In this document: piece after piece, positions 37,068-46,594 of the stretch
Numbering within the stretch: the first letter of the stretch is position 1
Layout: each line of letters starts with the position of its first letter
From: Ruania albidiflava DSM 18029
GTDB taxonomy: Bacteria > Actinomycetota > Actinomycetes > Actinomycetales > Beutenbergiaceae
Direction: 5' to 3'
Length of the DNA: 64,000 bases
NCBI RefSeq assembly: GCF_000421225.1
Contig: NZ_ATWL01000006.1
Span: forward strand, 62,001 to 126,000
Notes under the pieces: model-generated
The model's input: the letters and a program-made list of their open reading frames with translations, nothing else
Database searches by the model: none
Told to the model about the DNA's origin: nothing
Translations under genes and position numbers: made by a program

Positions 37068-38099
37068 ATGACGACCGCGACCGCCGACCAGGGCACCCGC
37101 AGCGGCCCGGAGCGCTCTCGACCACCGTTCGAGCAGTGGTTCCCCGGCGCGCCGATGGATGCCACCTACGGCTACGACCTGGATGGGCTGCTGCAGGTCA
37201 GCGCTCCCCAGCCACCGGAGGACTTCGCCGACTTCTGGCGGGGTCTGCATGCCCAGGCACGGCAGGTGGCGCCGGCACCGGAGCTGGCCGGATACCCGAT
37301 GACCGCCCCGGCGCACACCGTGCACCGCGTGGACTTCACCAGTCTTGGCGGGCTACGGCTCGGCGGCTGGGTGGCACTGCCGACGCAGCAGCCGGCGCGG
37401 GTGGGCGTGGTGGTGAGCCACGGCTACGGCGGCCGGGAGGAGCCCGAGCTCGCCGGCATCCCGGATGATGCCGCAGTGATCTTCCCGGTGGCACGCGGGT
37501 TGCCGTCGGTGAGCCTGATGCCGCAGGTGCGCCGGCCCACCGACGGGCACGTGCTGGAGGGCATCGAGTCTCGGGAGAGCTACGTGCTCGGCGGCTGCGC
37601 AGCGGACGTGTGGTGTGCGGGGAGTGCGCTGACCGAGCTGGTCGGCGAGCTGCCGCTGGTGTTCGTCGGCGGCAGCTTCGGCGGCGGGCAGGGCGCCTTG
37701 GCGCTGCCGTGGGACTCCCGGTTCGTGGCCGGCGCGCTGCGGGTGCCCAGCTTCGGCCAGTACGACCTGCGGTTGCACCTGCCGTGCACCGGCAGCGGTG
37801 AACGGGTCCGGGAGCACGTGTCGTTGCACCCGCGGGCACGGGAGGTGCTGCGCTACTTCGACGCGGCCACCGCTGCCGGCTTCCTCACCGTCCCGACGCT
37901 GATGGCGTGCGCCCTGTGGGATCCGGCGGTGCCCCCGCCCGGGCAGTTCGCCGTGCACAACGCCGCCCGCGGCGCCACCGGTGAGCGTGCCCGGTTGCAG
38001 GTGCTGGCCGCCGGGCACGAGACGTACCCGCAGGAGACGGCTGACGGGGCCGTGTGGTGGCGCGGTGTCCACCAGCTGGTCAGCAGCGTCCCAGGGTAG
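37068..38099 (+). CDS. Acetylxylan esterase / cephalosporin-C deacetylase-type esterase
   Basis: A 343-residue alpha/beta hydrolase of the AXE1 (CE7-like) family removing acetyl groups from sugars or small esters. Nucleophile motif GGSFGGGQGALALP, followed by PSFGQYDLRL; C-terminal GHETYPQETADG contains the catalytic histidine. The N-terminal FADFWRGLHAQAR is family-typical. Cytosolic. Located upstream of a small membrane protein and symporter on the same strand with a 73-base gap. Confidence 0.85.
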   Translation: MTTATADQGTRSGPERSRPPFEQWFPGAPMDATYGYDLDGLLQVSAPQPPEDFADFWRGLHAQARQVAPAPELAGYPMTAPAHTVHRVDFTSLGGLRLGGWVALPTQQPARVGVVVSHGYGGREEPELAGIPDDAAVIFPVARGLPSVSLMPQVRRPTDGHVLEGIESRESYVLGGCAADVWCAGSALTELVGELPLVFVGGSFGGGQGALALPWDSRFVAGALRVPSFGQYDLRLHLPCTGSGERVREHVSLHPRAREVLRYFDAATAAGFLTVPTLMACALWDPAVPPPGQFAVHNAARGATGERARLQVLAAGHETYPQETADGAVWWRGVHQLVSSVPG

Positions 38100-38172
38100 C
38101 GGCGCGCACACGAGGTGCAGCAAACTGTCAGCCACCCGGCCCCGGGCCCGCAGTCTCGAAGGATTCACCCCC

Positions 38173-38457
38173 ATGAGCACACCCCGTTCTGATGGACGGC
38201 GCATGCACAGGACGATCGCACTGATCCTCGGCGTGCTGCTCGCCGCCTTGATGGTCTACCCGTGGCCGGAGCACACGCCCGAACCGATCATCCTCGGAGT
38301 CATCCCGGCACCACTGTTCGCCTGGATCGTGTGGGTCGCAGCGTTCATCGCCTACGTGGCCTGGATCTGCTACCGGTGGGACCCGTATGCCGCCATCGTG
38401 CAGCGCTTCGTCGACGAGCAGGCCGGGCGGTCCGGCGGCCAGGAGGTGCAGCGCTGA
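38173..38457 (+). CDS. DUF3311-like small membrane protein
   Basis: A 94-residue protein with two hydrophobic helices (ALILGVLLAALMVYPW; FAWIVWVAAFIAYVAWICY) as in DUF3311 proteins, which accompany sodium:solute symporters. Its stop overlaps the symporter ATG (TGATG), so it is co-translated and probably an accessory subunit. Confidence 0.75.
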   Translation: MSTPRSDGRRMHRTIALILGVLLAALMVYPWPEHTPEPIILGVIPAPLFAWIVWVAAFIAYVAWICYRWDPYAAIVQRFVDEQAGRSGGQEVQR

Positions 38458-39962
38458 TGTCCAACGCGGCCATGTGGATCGCGCTGATCGTCTTCTCGCT
38501 GCTGCTGGTGTACCTGGGCTATCTCGGCAACCGGAGCACCAGCAACACGATGGAGGACTTCGTGCTCGGCAGCCGGAAGCTGAACAAGCTCCCGGCGTTC
38601 TTCACGGTGACGGCGACGCTGTTCAGCGCGTTCAGCTACTTCGGGATCACCGGCCAGTTCTACACCAACGGCATCGGCGCCTGGATCCAGGTCGCCACCA
38701 CTGCGGCGGTCGGCCCGATCATCTACTTCGCTGGCACACGGATCTGGCTGGTCGCACGGCGCTACGGCCTGGTGAACATCACCGAGTACCTCTCCGACCG
38801 GTATGCCTCCCGCGCTGTGGGTCTGGTGGCCGGGCTCATCGTGATCGTGGCGCTGGTCCCGTACATGGGCGCCCAGTTCCGGGGCAGCGGGCTGACCCTC
38901 GAGGCGGTGACCGAGGGCGGCATCCCCTACTGGGCCGGCGCCGTGTTCCTGGCCGTGGTGGTGACGCTGTACGTGATGAGCGGCGGGTTCCGGTCGGTGG
39001 TCTGGACCGACGTGGTGCAAGGGGCGATGATGTACGTCCTGCTCGCCGTCGCCATGCTGATCCTGGTGTTCACCCAGACCGGCGGCTTCACCGAGCTGAT
39101 GGACACTGTCGGGGAACAGTCGGAGCTGTTGTCCAACCCGGGCGGGGACGGGCTGTTCAGCCTGCAGTACCTGGTCTCGGTGCTGGTGATCTTCGCTGCG
39201 GCGCACTTCACCATGCCGCAGCTGCAGCAACGATGGATGGCGGCGCGGAGCCACTCGACGCTGAAGTTCATCGCGATCTCCCTGCCCGTGGGTACCGCGC
39301 TGGTCTACATCTGCTGCTTCTACATCGCGATGGTCGGGGTCGCCACCCGGCCAGGTTTCCCCAATCCGGAGTCGATCTACCCGGCGATGATCATGGAGGT
39401 GCTGCCGCAGTGGTTGCTGCTGCTGGCGATCCTGGCGATCATCGCCGCCACCGGCAGCACCGCCAACTCGATCGTACTCACCCTGAGCTCGATCGTGGCC
39501 AAGGAGCACGTCCGACCGGTGATGGAGCGCCGGGGCTCCACCGGCGCCGCGCTCGACCGGAGCCTGACCCTGACCACCCGGGTGATGCTGCCGCTCTTGG
39601 TCGGTGGCGGGCTGCTGGTGGCCTTCTTCGGCCCGCAGAGCATCATCGGGATCATCGTGGCCATCACCTGGCCGGCAGTGTTCCTGATCTTCCCGACGCT
39701 GCTGGCCGGCCTCTACTGGCGGCGGGCCACCGCTGCCGGTGCGGTCGTCTCCATGGTGGTCTCCGAGGTGCTGTTCATCAGCCTCGACCAGGGGTGGCTG
39801 CCGGTGCCGCTGGGCGGCTGGCACCCGGCGATGCTCGCCGCGGTCGTGGGCGTGCTGCTGCTGGTGGTGGTCAGCCTGGCCACCCGGCCGCCGGCACGGG
39901 AGCACGTGGACCGGCACTTCGCACTGTTCGAGGAACCCGCGACCACCGGGGCGCGGTCATGA
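38457..39962 (+). CDS. Sodium:solute symporter (SSS family)
   Basis: 501 residues with about 13 transmembrane helices in the SSS/SLC5 fold: NTMEDFVLGSRKLNKLP after TM1, FSAFSYFGITG, and MSGGFRSVVWTDVVQGAMM, the family signature between TM5 and TM6. AGGAGG precedes the ATG. Such carriers import organic acids, sugars or amino acids; substrate unknown. Neighbours (SDR, acyl-CoA ligase, MDR) hint at a carboxylic or keto acid. Confidence 0.9.
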   Translation: MSNAAMWIALIVFSLLLVYLGYLGNRSTSNTMEDFVLGSRKLNKLPAFFTVTATLFSAFSYFGITGQFYTNGIGAWIQVATTAAVGPIIYFAGTRIWLVARRYGLVNITEYLSDRYASRAVGLVAGLIVIVALVPYMGAQFRGSGLTLEAVTEGGIPYWAGAVFLAVVVTLYVMSGGFRSVVWTDVVQGAMMYVLLAVAMLILVFTQTGGFTELMDTVGEQSELLSNPGGDGLFSLQYLVSVLVIFAAAHFTMPQLQQRWMAARSHSTLKFIAISLPVGTALVYICCFYIAMVGVATRPGFPNPESIYPAMIMEVLPQWLLLLAILAIIAATGSTANSIVLTLSSIVAKEHVRPVMERRGSTGAALDRSLTLTTRVMLPLLVGGGLLVAFFGPQSIIGIIVAITWPAVFLIFPTLLAGLYWRRATAAGAVVSMVVSEVLFISLDQGWLPVPLGGWHPAMLAAVVGVLLLVVVSLATRPPAREHVDRHFALFEEPATTGARS

Positions 39963-40705
39963 GCACGCAGCACCAGCCGGGACCGGTCGCCGTGGTCACC
40001 GGCGGTTCTGCCGGCATCGGCTGGGCAGTGGGGCAACGACTCAGCGCCGACGGTTTCCGTGTCGTGAGCCTGGCCCGCGGTCACAGCTCCGCCGACGACG
40101 GCTGGCGGCCGGACGAGGAGCTCGAGGTGGACGTCACCGATGCGGACGGTCTGGAGGCGGCCGCCCAGCAGATCCGCACCAGACATGGCCGGGTGGAAGC
40201 CCTGGTGACCTGCGCAGGCGCCGTCAGCAGGGGCAGCCTGGTCGAGACCTCCGCGCAGCAGCAGCGGCGGCAGGTGGAGGTGAACCTGCTCGGCACGATA
40301 CATGCTTGTCGGTCGTTCGCACCGGCGCTGCAGCAGGCCGGTGGAGCGGTGGTGACGGTCAGCTCCTCGATCGCCACCCAGCCGCAGCCGGGGGCCAGCG
40401 CGTATGCCGCGGCCAAGGGTGGCGTGGAGGCGTTCAGCCGCGCGCTGGCGCTCGAGCTCGCCCCGGTACGGGTGAACGTGGTGCGCCCGTCGCTGGTGGA
40501 CACCGGCATCTGGGTCACCGGCGGGATGGCTGCCGATGACTACGCCGAGCTCGTGGTGCGCCGCGGCGAGGAGTACCCGCTCGGTCGTGTCGGCCGGCCA
40601 GCGGACGTCGCCGCCGCTGTCGCGTTCCTGCTCTCGAGCGAAGCTGCGTGGATCACCGGGGCGGTGCTGCCGGTGGACGGTGGAGCCGGTCTGGTCGGAC
40701 GCTGA
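39959..40705 (+). CDS. Short-chain dehydrogenase/reductase
   Basis: A 248-residue classical SDR: cofactor motif TGGSAGIG, catalytic Ser in VSSSIATQ and YAAAK (YxxxK), C-terminal SSEAAWITGAVLPVDGG. NADP or NAD-dependent oxidation of an alcohol. ATG overlaps the symporter stop (ATGA), so it likely acts on the imported substrate. Confidence 0.9.
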   Translation: MSTQHQPGPVAVVTGGSAGIGWAVGQRLSADGFRVVSLARGHSSADDGWRPDEELEVDVTDADGLEAAAQQIRTRHGRVEALVTCAGAVSRGSLVETSAQQQRRQVEVNLLGTIHACRSFAPALQQAGGAVVTVSSSIATQPQPGASAYAAAKGGVEAFSRALALELAPVRVNVVRPSLVDTGIWVTGGMAADDYAELVVRRGEEYPLGRVGRPADVAAAVAFLLSSEAAWITGAVLPVDGGAGLVGR

Positions 40706-40748
40706 GCCCCGGGTCACCACTGAGAACCCGCGTCGGGCTGCCTGCGAG

Positions 40749-41162
40749 TCAGCCGACCGCCGTGCTGTACACACCCCGTCCGACGGCGAGCTGCCTGGCG
40801 TCGCCCTCCCGCACCACCACCGCGTCGGCGACACCGAGGGTACGGCCCCGGCGGACCACGGACCCGGTGGCCAGCAACCGGTCGCCCGGGCGCGCGGGCC
40901 GCAGGTAGTCCACCCGCAGGTCGATCGTCGGCAACCCGACCCCGACCTCGCTGACCAGAGCGAAGTCCGCGGCGATGTCCAGCAGCGTGGCGAGCAGCCC
41001 GCCATGCACATAGCTGCCGGCAGTGTCCGCAGTCATCTCGGGCCGGCAGTCCATCCCGATGGTCACGGTGCCGGGAGTCACCTCGACCAGCTCGAGCCCG
41101 AGCCAGCGGTGGTAGGCGGGTGTGGTGAGCAGGCGGTCGAGATCGGCACGGTCGATGGTCAT
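40749..41162 (-). CDS. PaaI-type hotdog thioesterase
   Basis: A 137-residue acyl-CoA thioesterase. Hotdog pattern with active-site segment GSYVHGGLLATLLDIAADFAL and core LRVDYLRPARPGDRL. Last gene of a three-gene operon with an acyl-CoA synthetase and a dehydrogenase; start overlaps the synthetase stop (ATGA). May release CoA from stalled intermediates. Confidence 0.88.
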   Translation of the reverse strand: MTIDRADLDRLLTTPAYHRWLGLELVEVTPGTVTIGMDCRPEMTADTAGSYVHGGLLATLLDIAADFALVSEVGVGLPTIDLRVDYLRPARPGDRLLATGSVVRRGRTLGVADAVVVREGDARQLAVGRGVYSTAVG

Positions 41163-42727
41163 CGTGTTCCTTCCTTCGGGTGGGATGCACCAGCTGCGTA
41201 CTTCTCCTCAGCCAGGGTGGACAGCTGGGCGTAGTCGACCTTGCCGGTGCCCCCCAGCGGCAGCTCCGAGACGAACCACACCCTCCTGGGGTGGGCGTGG
41301 GCGGCGCCGCGCTGCAGAGCGAACTGCTTGACCTGGTCCTCGGTGAGATCGTCTGCGACCACGAACGCCACCGGCACCTGACCCTTGCGCTCGTGCGGCA
41401 CCGGCACCACCGCCACCTGCCCGATCCCAGGCATTGTCGCGAGCAGCTTCTCCACCTCGAGCGGGTAGACGTTCTCCCCGCCGACGTTGATCATGTCGTC
41501 TGCGCGGCCGAGCACCCGCAGGTAGCCCTCTCCTGCGGCCTGTGCCAGGTCACCGGTGCGCAGCCATCCGTCGGCGGAGATCCGCTGCCGAGTGACCTCC
41601 GGGAGGTGGTGGTAGCCCAGGGTCACCCCGGGATTGCGCACCCACAGCTCACCGGCAGCTCCGGGAGTGACCTCCGCCTGCTCGGCGACGCGCTCCGGGG
41701 TCGGCACCCCCGGTTCCAGCAACCGCACCTGGCAGCCGGGAAGCGGCCGCCCGGCCAGCCCGTACCGCGGGGCGTCGGTGCGCGGGTTCATCAGGACCTG
41801 CGGACCGCCCTCGGTCAGCCCGTAGGCCTCGATCACGGGGGCTCCGAGACCCTCGGCGAAGCGGCGGCCGAGCGTGTCGGAGAGCGGTGCGGAACCGCAG
41901 ATCACGAACCGCAGCGAGCTGAGGTCGTGGCGGTGCTGCTCCCCACTGGCCAGCAGCATCTCGTAGGTGGCGGGCACCCCGGTGGTGTAGGTGCACTGGT
42001 GCCGGGCAACTTCTGCAGGGATGCCGGCGGGTTCCGGCCCGCGGCCGATCACGATCGTGCCACCGACCAGCAGCAGCGGCTTCACCACGCAGATCATGGC
42101 GTTCTTGTGGTACAGCGGCGCCGTGACCAGTCCACGGTCGTCGGCACCGAGCTGCCACACCTGCGCGACGGTGCTGGCGTTCCAACGCTGCCCGCCGTGG
42201 GTGAGCAGGCACCCCTTCGGTGAGCCGGTCGAACCGGAGGTATAGGGCTGCAGGCACACGTCCTGGGCGGCGACCGGGTGGGGATCGTCGGCAGCCGGGG
42301 CACCGGCCGGTGGCTCAGCGGACCAGCCGCCGGCGTCAGCGAGCAGGATGTCCGGTCCGCCAGCGGTCAGCTCGACGGCGCGGTCGGCCAGTCGGTCCTG
42401 GGCAAGCAGCAGCACCGGATCGGCGTCAGCCATCACGTGCCGCAGCGCCGTCCTGCCCGCACGCGTGTTCAGCGGAACGGCAACAGCACCGGTCCACAGG
42501 ATCGCGAGCAGCCCCTCGATGAATCGGTGGTGGTTGCCGAACAGCAGCGCCACCCGGTCCTCGGGTCGCACGCCAGCCGTGCGCAGCAGCCGCGCGGTGC
42601 CGCGCACCCGGTCTGCCAGCTGTCGGTAGGAGATGACCTCCTCGCCCTGCCGGATCGCCGGCCGGTCCGGGTGCTCGTCAGCACCGGCCAGCAGGCGCAC
42701 GGCGAGGTTGTTCTCCACACCGGTCAC
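41159..42727 (-). CDS. AMP-dependent acyl-CoA synthetase/ligase
   Basis: A 522-residue adenylate-forming enzyme that activates a carboxylic acid to its CoA thioester. P-loop YTSGSTGSPKGCLLTH, A5 motif EAYGLTEGG, A7 motif GWLRTGDLAQ and the hinge GRADDMINVGGENVYP with C-terminal GTGKVDY lysine are all present. GTG start overlaps the preceding stop (GTGA). Substrate not predictable; medium-chain or aromatic acids are typical. Confidence 0.92.
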   Translation of the reverse strand: MTGVENNLAVRLLAGADEHPDRPAIRQGEEVISYRQLADRVRGTARLLRTAGVRPEDRVALLFGNHHRFIEGLLAILWTGAVAVPLNTRAGRTALRHVMADADPVLLLAQDRLADRAVELTAGGPDILLADAGGWSAEPPAGAPAADDPHPVAAQDVCLQPYTSGSTGSPKGCLLTHGGQRWNASTVAQVWQLGADDRGLVTAPLYHKNAMICVVKPLLLVGGTIVIGRGPEPAGIPAEVARHQCTYTTGVPATYEMLLASGEQHRHDLSSLRFVICGSAPLSDTLGRRFAEGLGAPVIEAYGLTEGGPQVLMNPRTDAPRYGLAGRPLPGCQVRLLEPGVPTPERVAEQAEVTPGAAGELWVRNPGVTLGYHHLPEVTRQRISADGWLRTGDLAQAAGEGYLRVLGRADDMINVGGENVYPLEVEKLLATMPGIGQVAVVPVPHERKGQVPVAFVVADDLTEDQVKQFALQRGAAHAHPRRVWFVSELPLGGTGKVDYAQLSTLAEEKYAAGASHPKEGTR

Positions 42728-43737
42728 GGGGTGATGACCACCTTCCCGAACACCACCCGGTCCTCCAGGAGCCGCTCCGCCTCTCGGATCTCGTCCAGGC
42801 CGAGCACCCGGTCGACCACTGGTTCCAGGCTGCCGGCCGCGACCATGTCGAGGAGCGCCTCGAGGTCTTCTCGGCGCCAGCCGTTGCTGCCGCGGATATC
42901 GAGCTCACGCACCCAGACGTAGGGCTGGAACTGGGTGACCTCGTAGCCGCTCGTCGCCCCGCAGGTGACCACTCGGCCGCCTGGCCTGGTGGCACGGATC
43001 GAGGACTGCCAGGTGGCTGCGCCGGTGTTGTCCACCATGAGGTCGACGCCCTGCTTGCCGGTGGCCGCCCAGATCTGCCCGCCCCAGTCCTCGGCGCTGG
43101 AGTCGATGACGATATCGGCGCCGAGCTCCTGCAGACGGTCACGTTTGGCGGCCGAGCTCGCACAGGCGATCACGCGCGCGCCGATGGCCTTGGCGATCAG
43201 CACGGCACCGGTGCCAAGCCCGCCCGCGGCGCCGAGGATGGCGACCGTCTCCCCCGCCTGGAGGCCTCCGCGGGTGATGAGCTGCCGGCGCGCGGTGCCG
43301 TAGGCGATGGGCAGCGCCGCCGCGCGGACGTAGTCGACACTGTCCGGCAGCGGGATGCAGTTCTTTGCGGGCACAGAAGCGTATTCGGCCAGCCCGCCCT
43401 GAAGGTCCTCACCCAGGGCCTTCCCCGCGACCAGTGGATCGATCAGCACGCGGTCACCGACCTGCACCTCGGTCACGTCACTGCCACGACGAGCCACCTC
43501 ACCGGCGATGTCCCCGCCGGAGATGTGCGGCAACGGCAGGTGCGCACCAGCGACGCCCTTGCGCACGAACACGTCCAAGTGGTTCAGGGAGCAGGCCCGC
43601 ACCCGCACGAGCACGTCCTCCGGCCCCATGCCGGGTACGGGGTGCTCGGCGACGATGCGCCCCTCGGGGCCGCCTCGTTCCACGATCAGCGCGGCGCGCA
43701 TCTGCTCCTCGGGGCTGGATGACGGCACGGTCTCCAT
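42724..43737 (-). CDS. Zinc-less MDR alcohol dehydrogenase / quinone oxidoreductase
   Basis: A 337-residue medium-chain dehydrogenase: GroES-like start with ACSLNHLDVFVRKG, SGGDIAGEV, and Rossmann VAILGAAGGLGTGAVLIAKA. The structural-zinc cysteines of alcohol dehydrogenases are not evident, so it fits the quinone/enoyl reductase branch using NADPH. GAGGAG is six bases before the ATG at 43737. First gene of the operon with ligase and thioesterase. Confidence 0.88.
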   Translation of the reverse strand: METVPSSSPEEQMRAALIVERGGPEGRIVAEHPVPGMGPEDVLVRVRACSLNHLDVFVRKGVAGAHLPLPHISGGDIAGEVARRGSDVTEVQVGDRVLIDPLVAGKALGEDLQGGLAEYASVPAKNCIPLPDSVDYVRAAALPIAYGTARRQLITRGGLQAGETVAILGAAGGLGTGAVLIAKAIGARVIACASSAAKRDRLQELGADIVIDSSAEDWGGQIWAATGKQGVDLMVDNTGAATWQSSIRATRPGGRVVTCGATSGYEVTQFQPYVWVRELDIRGSNGWRREDLEALLDMVAAGSLEPVVDRVLGLDEIREAERLLEDRVVFGKVVITP

Positions 43738-43891
43738 CCGAACTCCTCATCTCGGTCGGGCAAGGGCAAGGTCGGCTGACAGCCGAGCCGGTGCTACCTT
43801 CTCACGCACCCTGAGAGCAGTAGCAGCCGGCTCACACCGTGGACCCGTGGCGCCGCCGCGGCCGCCCGCCGACGACGCGTACAGTCGATAC

Positions 43892-44518
43892 ATGCCCATC
43901 GAGCTCGATCACCTCGTCTATGCCGGACCGGACCTGGATGCGCTGCAACGGGAGGTCGAGGAGCTCACCGGTGTTGCCTCCACACCAGGTGGCAGCCACG
44001 AGGCTCGCGGGACGGCGAACGCGCTGCTCGGCCTGGGTGGTGGGCGCTACCTGGAGCTGCTCGGCCCTGACCCGGACCAGGGCGAACCGGAGCAGCCGCG
44101 CCCGCTGCGGGTGGACGAGGTGTCCGGCCCGACACTGGTCGGGTGGGCCGTGCGTACCCCGAACATCGACCGACTGGTCAGCTCCGCGCGGGCGGACGGG
44201 TACGACCCGGGCCCGGTGGCGGCCATGTCCCGGATCACCCCGGACGGCACACGGCTCTCCTGGCGACTGACCCCGCCCGAGGGCGGGTTCGACGGTGCGG
44301 TGCCGTTCCTCATCGACTGGCAGGACAGCCCACACCCGTCCATGACGCTGCCGGCGGTGGCACTGACCGCCATCCAGCTCGAACATCCTCAGGTGAGCGA
44401 GGTACGCGCGGCCCTGACCGCCGTCGGGGCTCTCGACCTGGTCGAGCTCCGCCCGGGACCGGCCTTCCGGATGGAGGTCGTGCTGGCCACCCCGCAGGGT
44501 CAGGTCACCCTGGGCTGA
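43892..44518 (+). CDS. Glyoxalase-like (VOC) domain protein
   Basis: A 208-residue protein of the Glyoxalase_3-type VOC family: IELDHLVYAGPDLDAL, GSHEARGTANALLGLGGGRYLELLG, FLIDWQDSPHPSM. Metal-dependent isomerase, lyase or dioxygenase folds of this kind are diverse; no substrate assignable. Start chosen at the ATG immediately before the first VOC strand. Confidence 0.82.
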   Translation: MPIELDHLVYAGPDLDALQREVEELTGVASTPGGSHEARGTANALLGLGGGRYLELLGPDPDQGEPEQPRPLRVDEVSGPTLVGWAVRTPNIDRLVSSARADGYDPGPVAAMSRITPDGTRLSWRLTPPEGGFDGAVPFLIDWQDSPHPSMTLPAVALTAIQLEHPQVSEVRAALTAVGALDLVELRPGPAFRMEVVLATPQGQVTLG

Positions 44519-44548
44519 CGAGGCCTTCGAGCAGGCAGACGACAGCAG

Positions 44549-45607
44549 TCAGGGCAGCCGCTCGAAGGCGAGCTGCACTCCGGCGCGGGTCCGCGGCCCC
44601 CACGCGGTGAACGGGTCCGGATCGATCGTCGGTCGGGCCGGGGTGCCTGCCCGGCGCCACAGCCCGATCACCCGGCCGGCCTTGACCACAGTGGCGCGGA
44701 AGACGCCGTTGCCGCCGGGCACCAGGCGGTGCAGGTGCGCCGGCGGTACCGCGAAGGTGCGGTCACCGTAGCCGAGCATGAGCTCGTCGAACCCGGGCAG
44801 CAGCAACAGGCGGCGCGCATCCCGCCGGTGTTCGGCGAGCAGGTCGGGTACGGCCGGATCCAGGTAGTGCCGCACGCCGTCGATGTCGAGGCGTTCCAGT
44901 CCGTCGGCGCGGGCCAGTGCGGGTCGTACACGGCCCAGCGGCAGGCCCAGCCAGCGGGCGGCGTCCCGTTCGGTCACCGGGCCATGGCTGAGGGCGTACC
45001 GGCGCACCCACTCGGTCAGCCCCTCCTCTGCATCCAACGATCGGGCGTTGGGCACCCAGTCGGGCAGGTGCACCACCTGCTGCTCGGTGCCGACCATCGG
45101 ACCGAGCGCCAGCTGGCCAGCGCCGCAGAGCACGTGCAGCACGAACAACGCGGTGCGGCGTTGCGCCGGAAGGCCCGCCGCCACCCAGTGCTCCATCAGG
45201 GCCGCACGGGTCAGTGCCTGGCCGTCGGCGAGCACCTCGGCAGCCACGGCGGCAGCCTTGGCCAGGGCAGCATCATCGATACCACTCTCGGTCAGCCGGG
45301 TACGCAGCCCGGACTCGATCCGATCACCAGTGATCGCCATCATCCAGCCCACGTCCTCAGCCGGCACCAGGTGCAGCGTCCCGCGCATCGGCCAGGTGCG
45401 CACGAGCTCGCCGCGGTCCAGCGCTGCGCGCACCTCCTCGCTGCTGCCGCCCTGCACGCGGAGCGCCACCGAAGTGAGTGCACCGGTGAGGTCCTGCGCT
45501 TGCACTGCGCCCAGGTGCCGCACCGCTGCCGAGGGCGTCTGCCAGCGTGGTCCGGCCAGGCGTTGGGCGACTATGCGGAGCAGGGTGAGCTCCTGGTTGT
45601 GCACCAT
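44549..45607 (-). CDS. Winged-helix AlkZ/YcaQ-like protein
   Basis: A 352-residue HTH_42-family protein related to DNA glycosylases that remove interstrand crosslink adducts. The catalytic QxQ/QxD region appears as GAVQAQDLTGA, followed by RTWPMRGTLHLVPAED typical of the family, and a C-terminal winged-helix part (LVPGGNGVFRATVVKAGRVIGLW). Some members protect producers against alkylating natural products; here no biosynthetic cluster is near. Function as glycosylase is inferred. Confidence 0.8.
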   Translation of the reverse strand: MVHNQELTLLRIVAQRLAGPRWQTPSAAVRHLGAVQAQDLTGALTSVALRVQGGSSEEVRAALDRGELVRTWPMRGTLHLVPAEDVGWMMAITGDRIESGLRTRLTESGIDDAALAKAAAVAAEVLADGQALTRAALMEHWVAAGLPAQRRTALFVLHVLCGAGQLALGPMVGTEQQVVHLPDWVPNARSLDAEEGLTEWVRRYALSHGPVTERDAARWLGLPLGRVRPALARADGLERLDIDGVRHYLDPAVPDLLAEHRRDARRLLLLPGFDELMLGYGDRTFAVPPAHLHRLVPGGNGVFRATVVKAGRVIGLWRRAGTPARPTIDPDPFTAWGPRTRAGVQLAFERLP

Positions 45608-45783
45608 CGGCCCAGTATTGCCCCGGGCACCGACATCGACCGTCCCGAGGTACGGATACTCGACCGTCCCGGGCGACGGACATCGGGTACCGCCCCTGGC
45701 CTGGGCGGCGCAGCAGGCACGACAAGATGCGCACCGTCCTCATCTGCAAGACGCGACCGGCCTGACCCGGGCAGACTGGCAGG
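45608..45783. other. Intergenic region with short direct repeats
   Basis: Divergent promoter region between the AlkZ-like and dienelactone hydrolase genes. CGACCGTCCCG occurs at 45636-45646 and 45660-45670 in the same orientation, 24 bases apart (about two helix turns), a plausible regulator site. No RNA recognised. Confidence 0.3.
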
Positions 45784-46488
45784 GTGAGCAGCGACATCAT
45801 GAACCTTCCGACCGAGAGTGGCGACCTGCCGGTGCACCGGTGGCTGCCGCCGTCCGGCACCGGCCCTGGCGTGCTGGTGCTGCAGGAGATCTTCGGCGTC
45901 AGCGACTACGTACGTAGTCGCGCCAGCGATCTCGCCGAGGCGGGCTACGTGGTCTTCGCACCCGAGCTGTACCACCGGCTGCCGGATGCCGCAGTCGGCG
46001 AGGACGACCTGGCCAAGGGTATGGAGCTGGCCGGAGAGCTGCCGTGGGACGAGGCTCTCACCGACGCCCGCACCGCGATGGACGCGCTGCGCGCCGCCCC
46101 GGAGACCGGTGGTCGGGTAGCTCTCCTGGGCTTCTGCTACGGGGGCGGCCTGGCGTTCAACCTGGCAGCACAGGCTGTGCCGGACGCGTTGGTCAGCTAC
46201 TACGGGTCCGCGCTGCCCACGCTGCTGCCGCTGGCCCGGGAGGTGACCTGCCCCAGCCTGCACCACTTCGGCACCGCTGACGACTACATCCCGCTGGAGA
46301 CGGTGGAGAAGATCCGTGCTGCGGTCACCCTGGGCAACCGGCGGGTGCAGTTCTTCACCTATGACGCCGCAGGGCACGCGTTCGACAACCCGTCGCCGAT
46401 GTTCCACCACGAGCGGGCGTCCGCGCTCGCCTGGCAACGCACGCTCACCTTCCTCGCAGCGCACCTAGGCCGCGCCGAGAACGCCTGA
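45784..46488 (+). CDS. Dienelactone hydrolase family protein
   Basis: A 234-residue alpha/beta hydrolase with cysteine nucleophile in LGFCYGGGLAFNL, the acid in FGTADDYIP and histidine in GHAFDNPSP, as in carboxymethylenebutenolidase. VLVLQEIFGVSDYVRSRA is the conserved N-terminal strand with the family glutamate. Hydrolyses lactones or esters; aromatic ring cleavage genes are not nearby. GTG at 45784; an in-frame ATG six codons on is an alternative. Confidence 0.9.
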   Translation: MSSDIMNLPTESGDLPVHRWLPPSGTGPGVLVLQEIFGVSDYVRSRASDLAEAGYVVFAPELYHRLPDAAVGEDDLAKGMELAGELPWDEALTDARTAMDALRAAPETGGRVALLGFCYGGGLAFNLAAQAVPDALVSYYGSALPTLLPLAREVTCPSLHHFGTADDYIPLETVEKIRAAVTLGNRRVQFFTYDAAGHAFDNPSPMFHHERASALAWQRTLTFLAAHLGRAENA

Positions 46489-46594
46489 TTCCTCGGACCG
46501 GGCCGGCGCTCGGCCCGCCGCCCCACCGGCGCGTTCGACACCTGGCCCGTCGGGGCGATACCGAAGAGCACGCTTCCCCGTGCGAAGTATCGCG

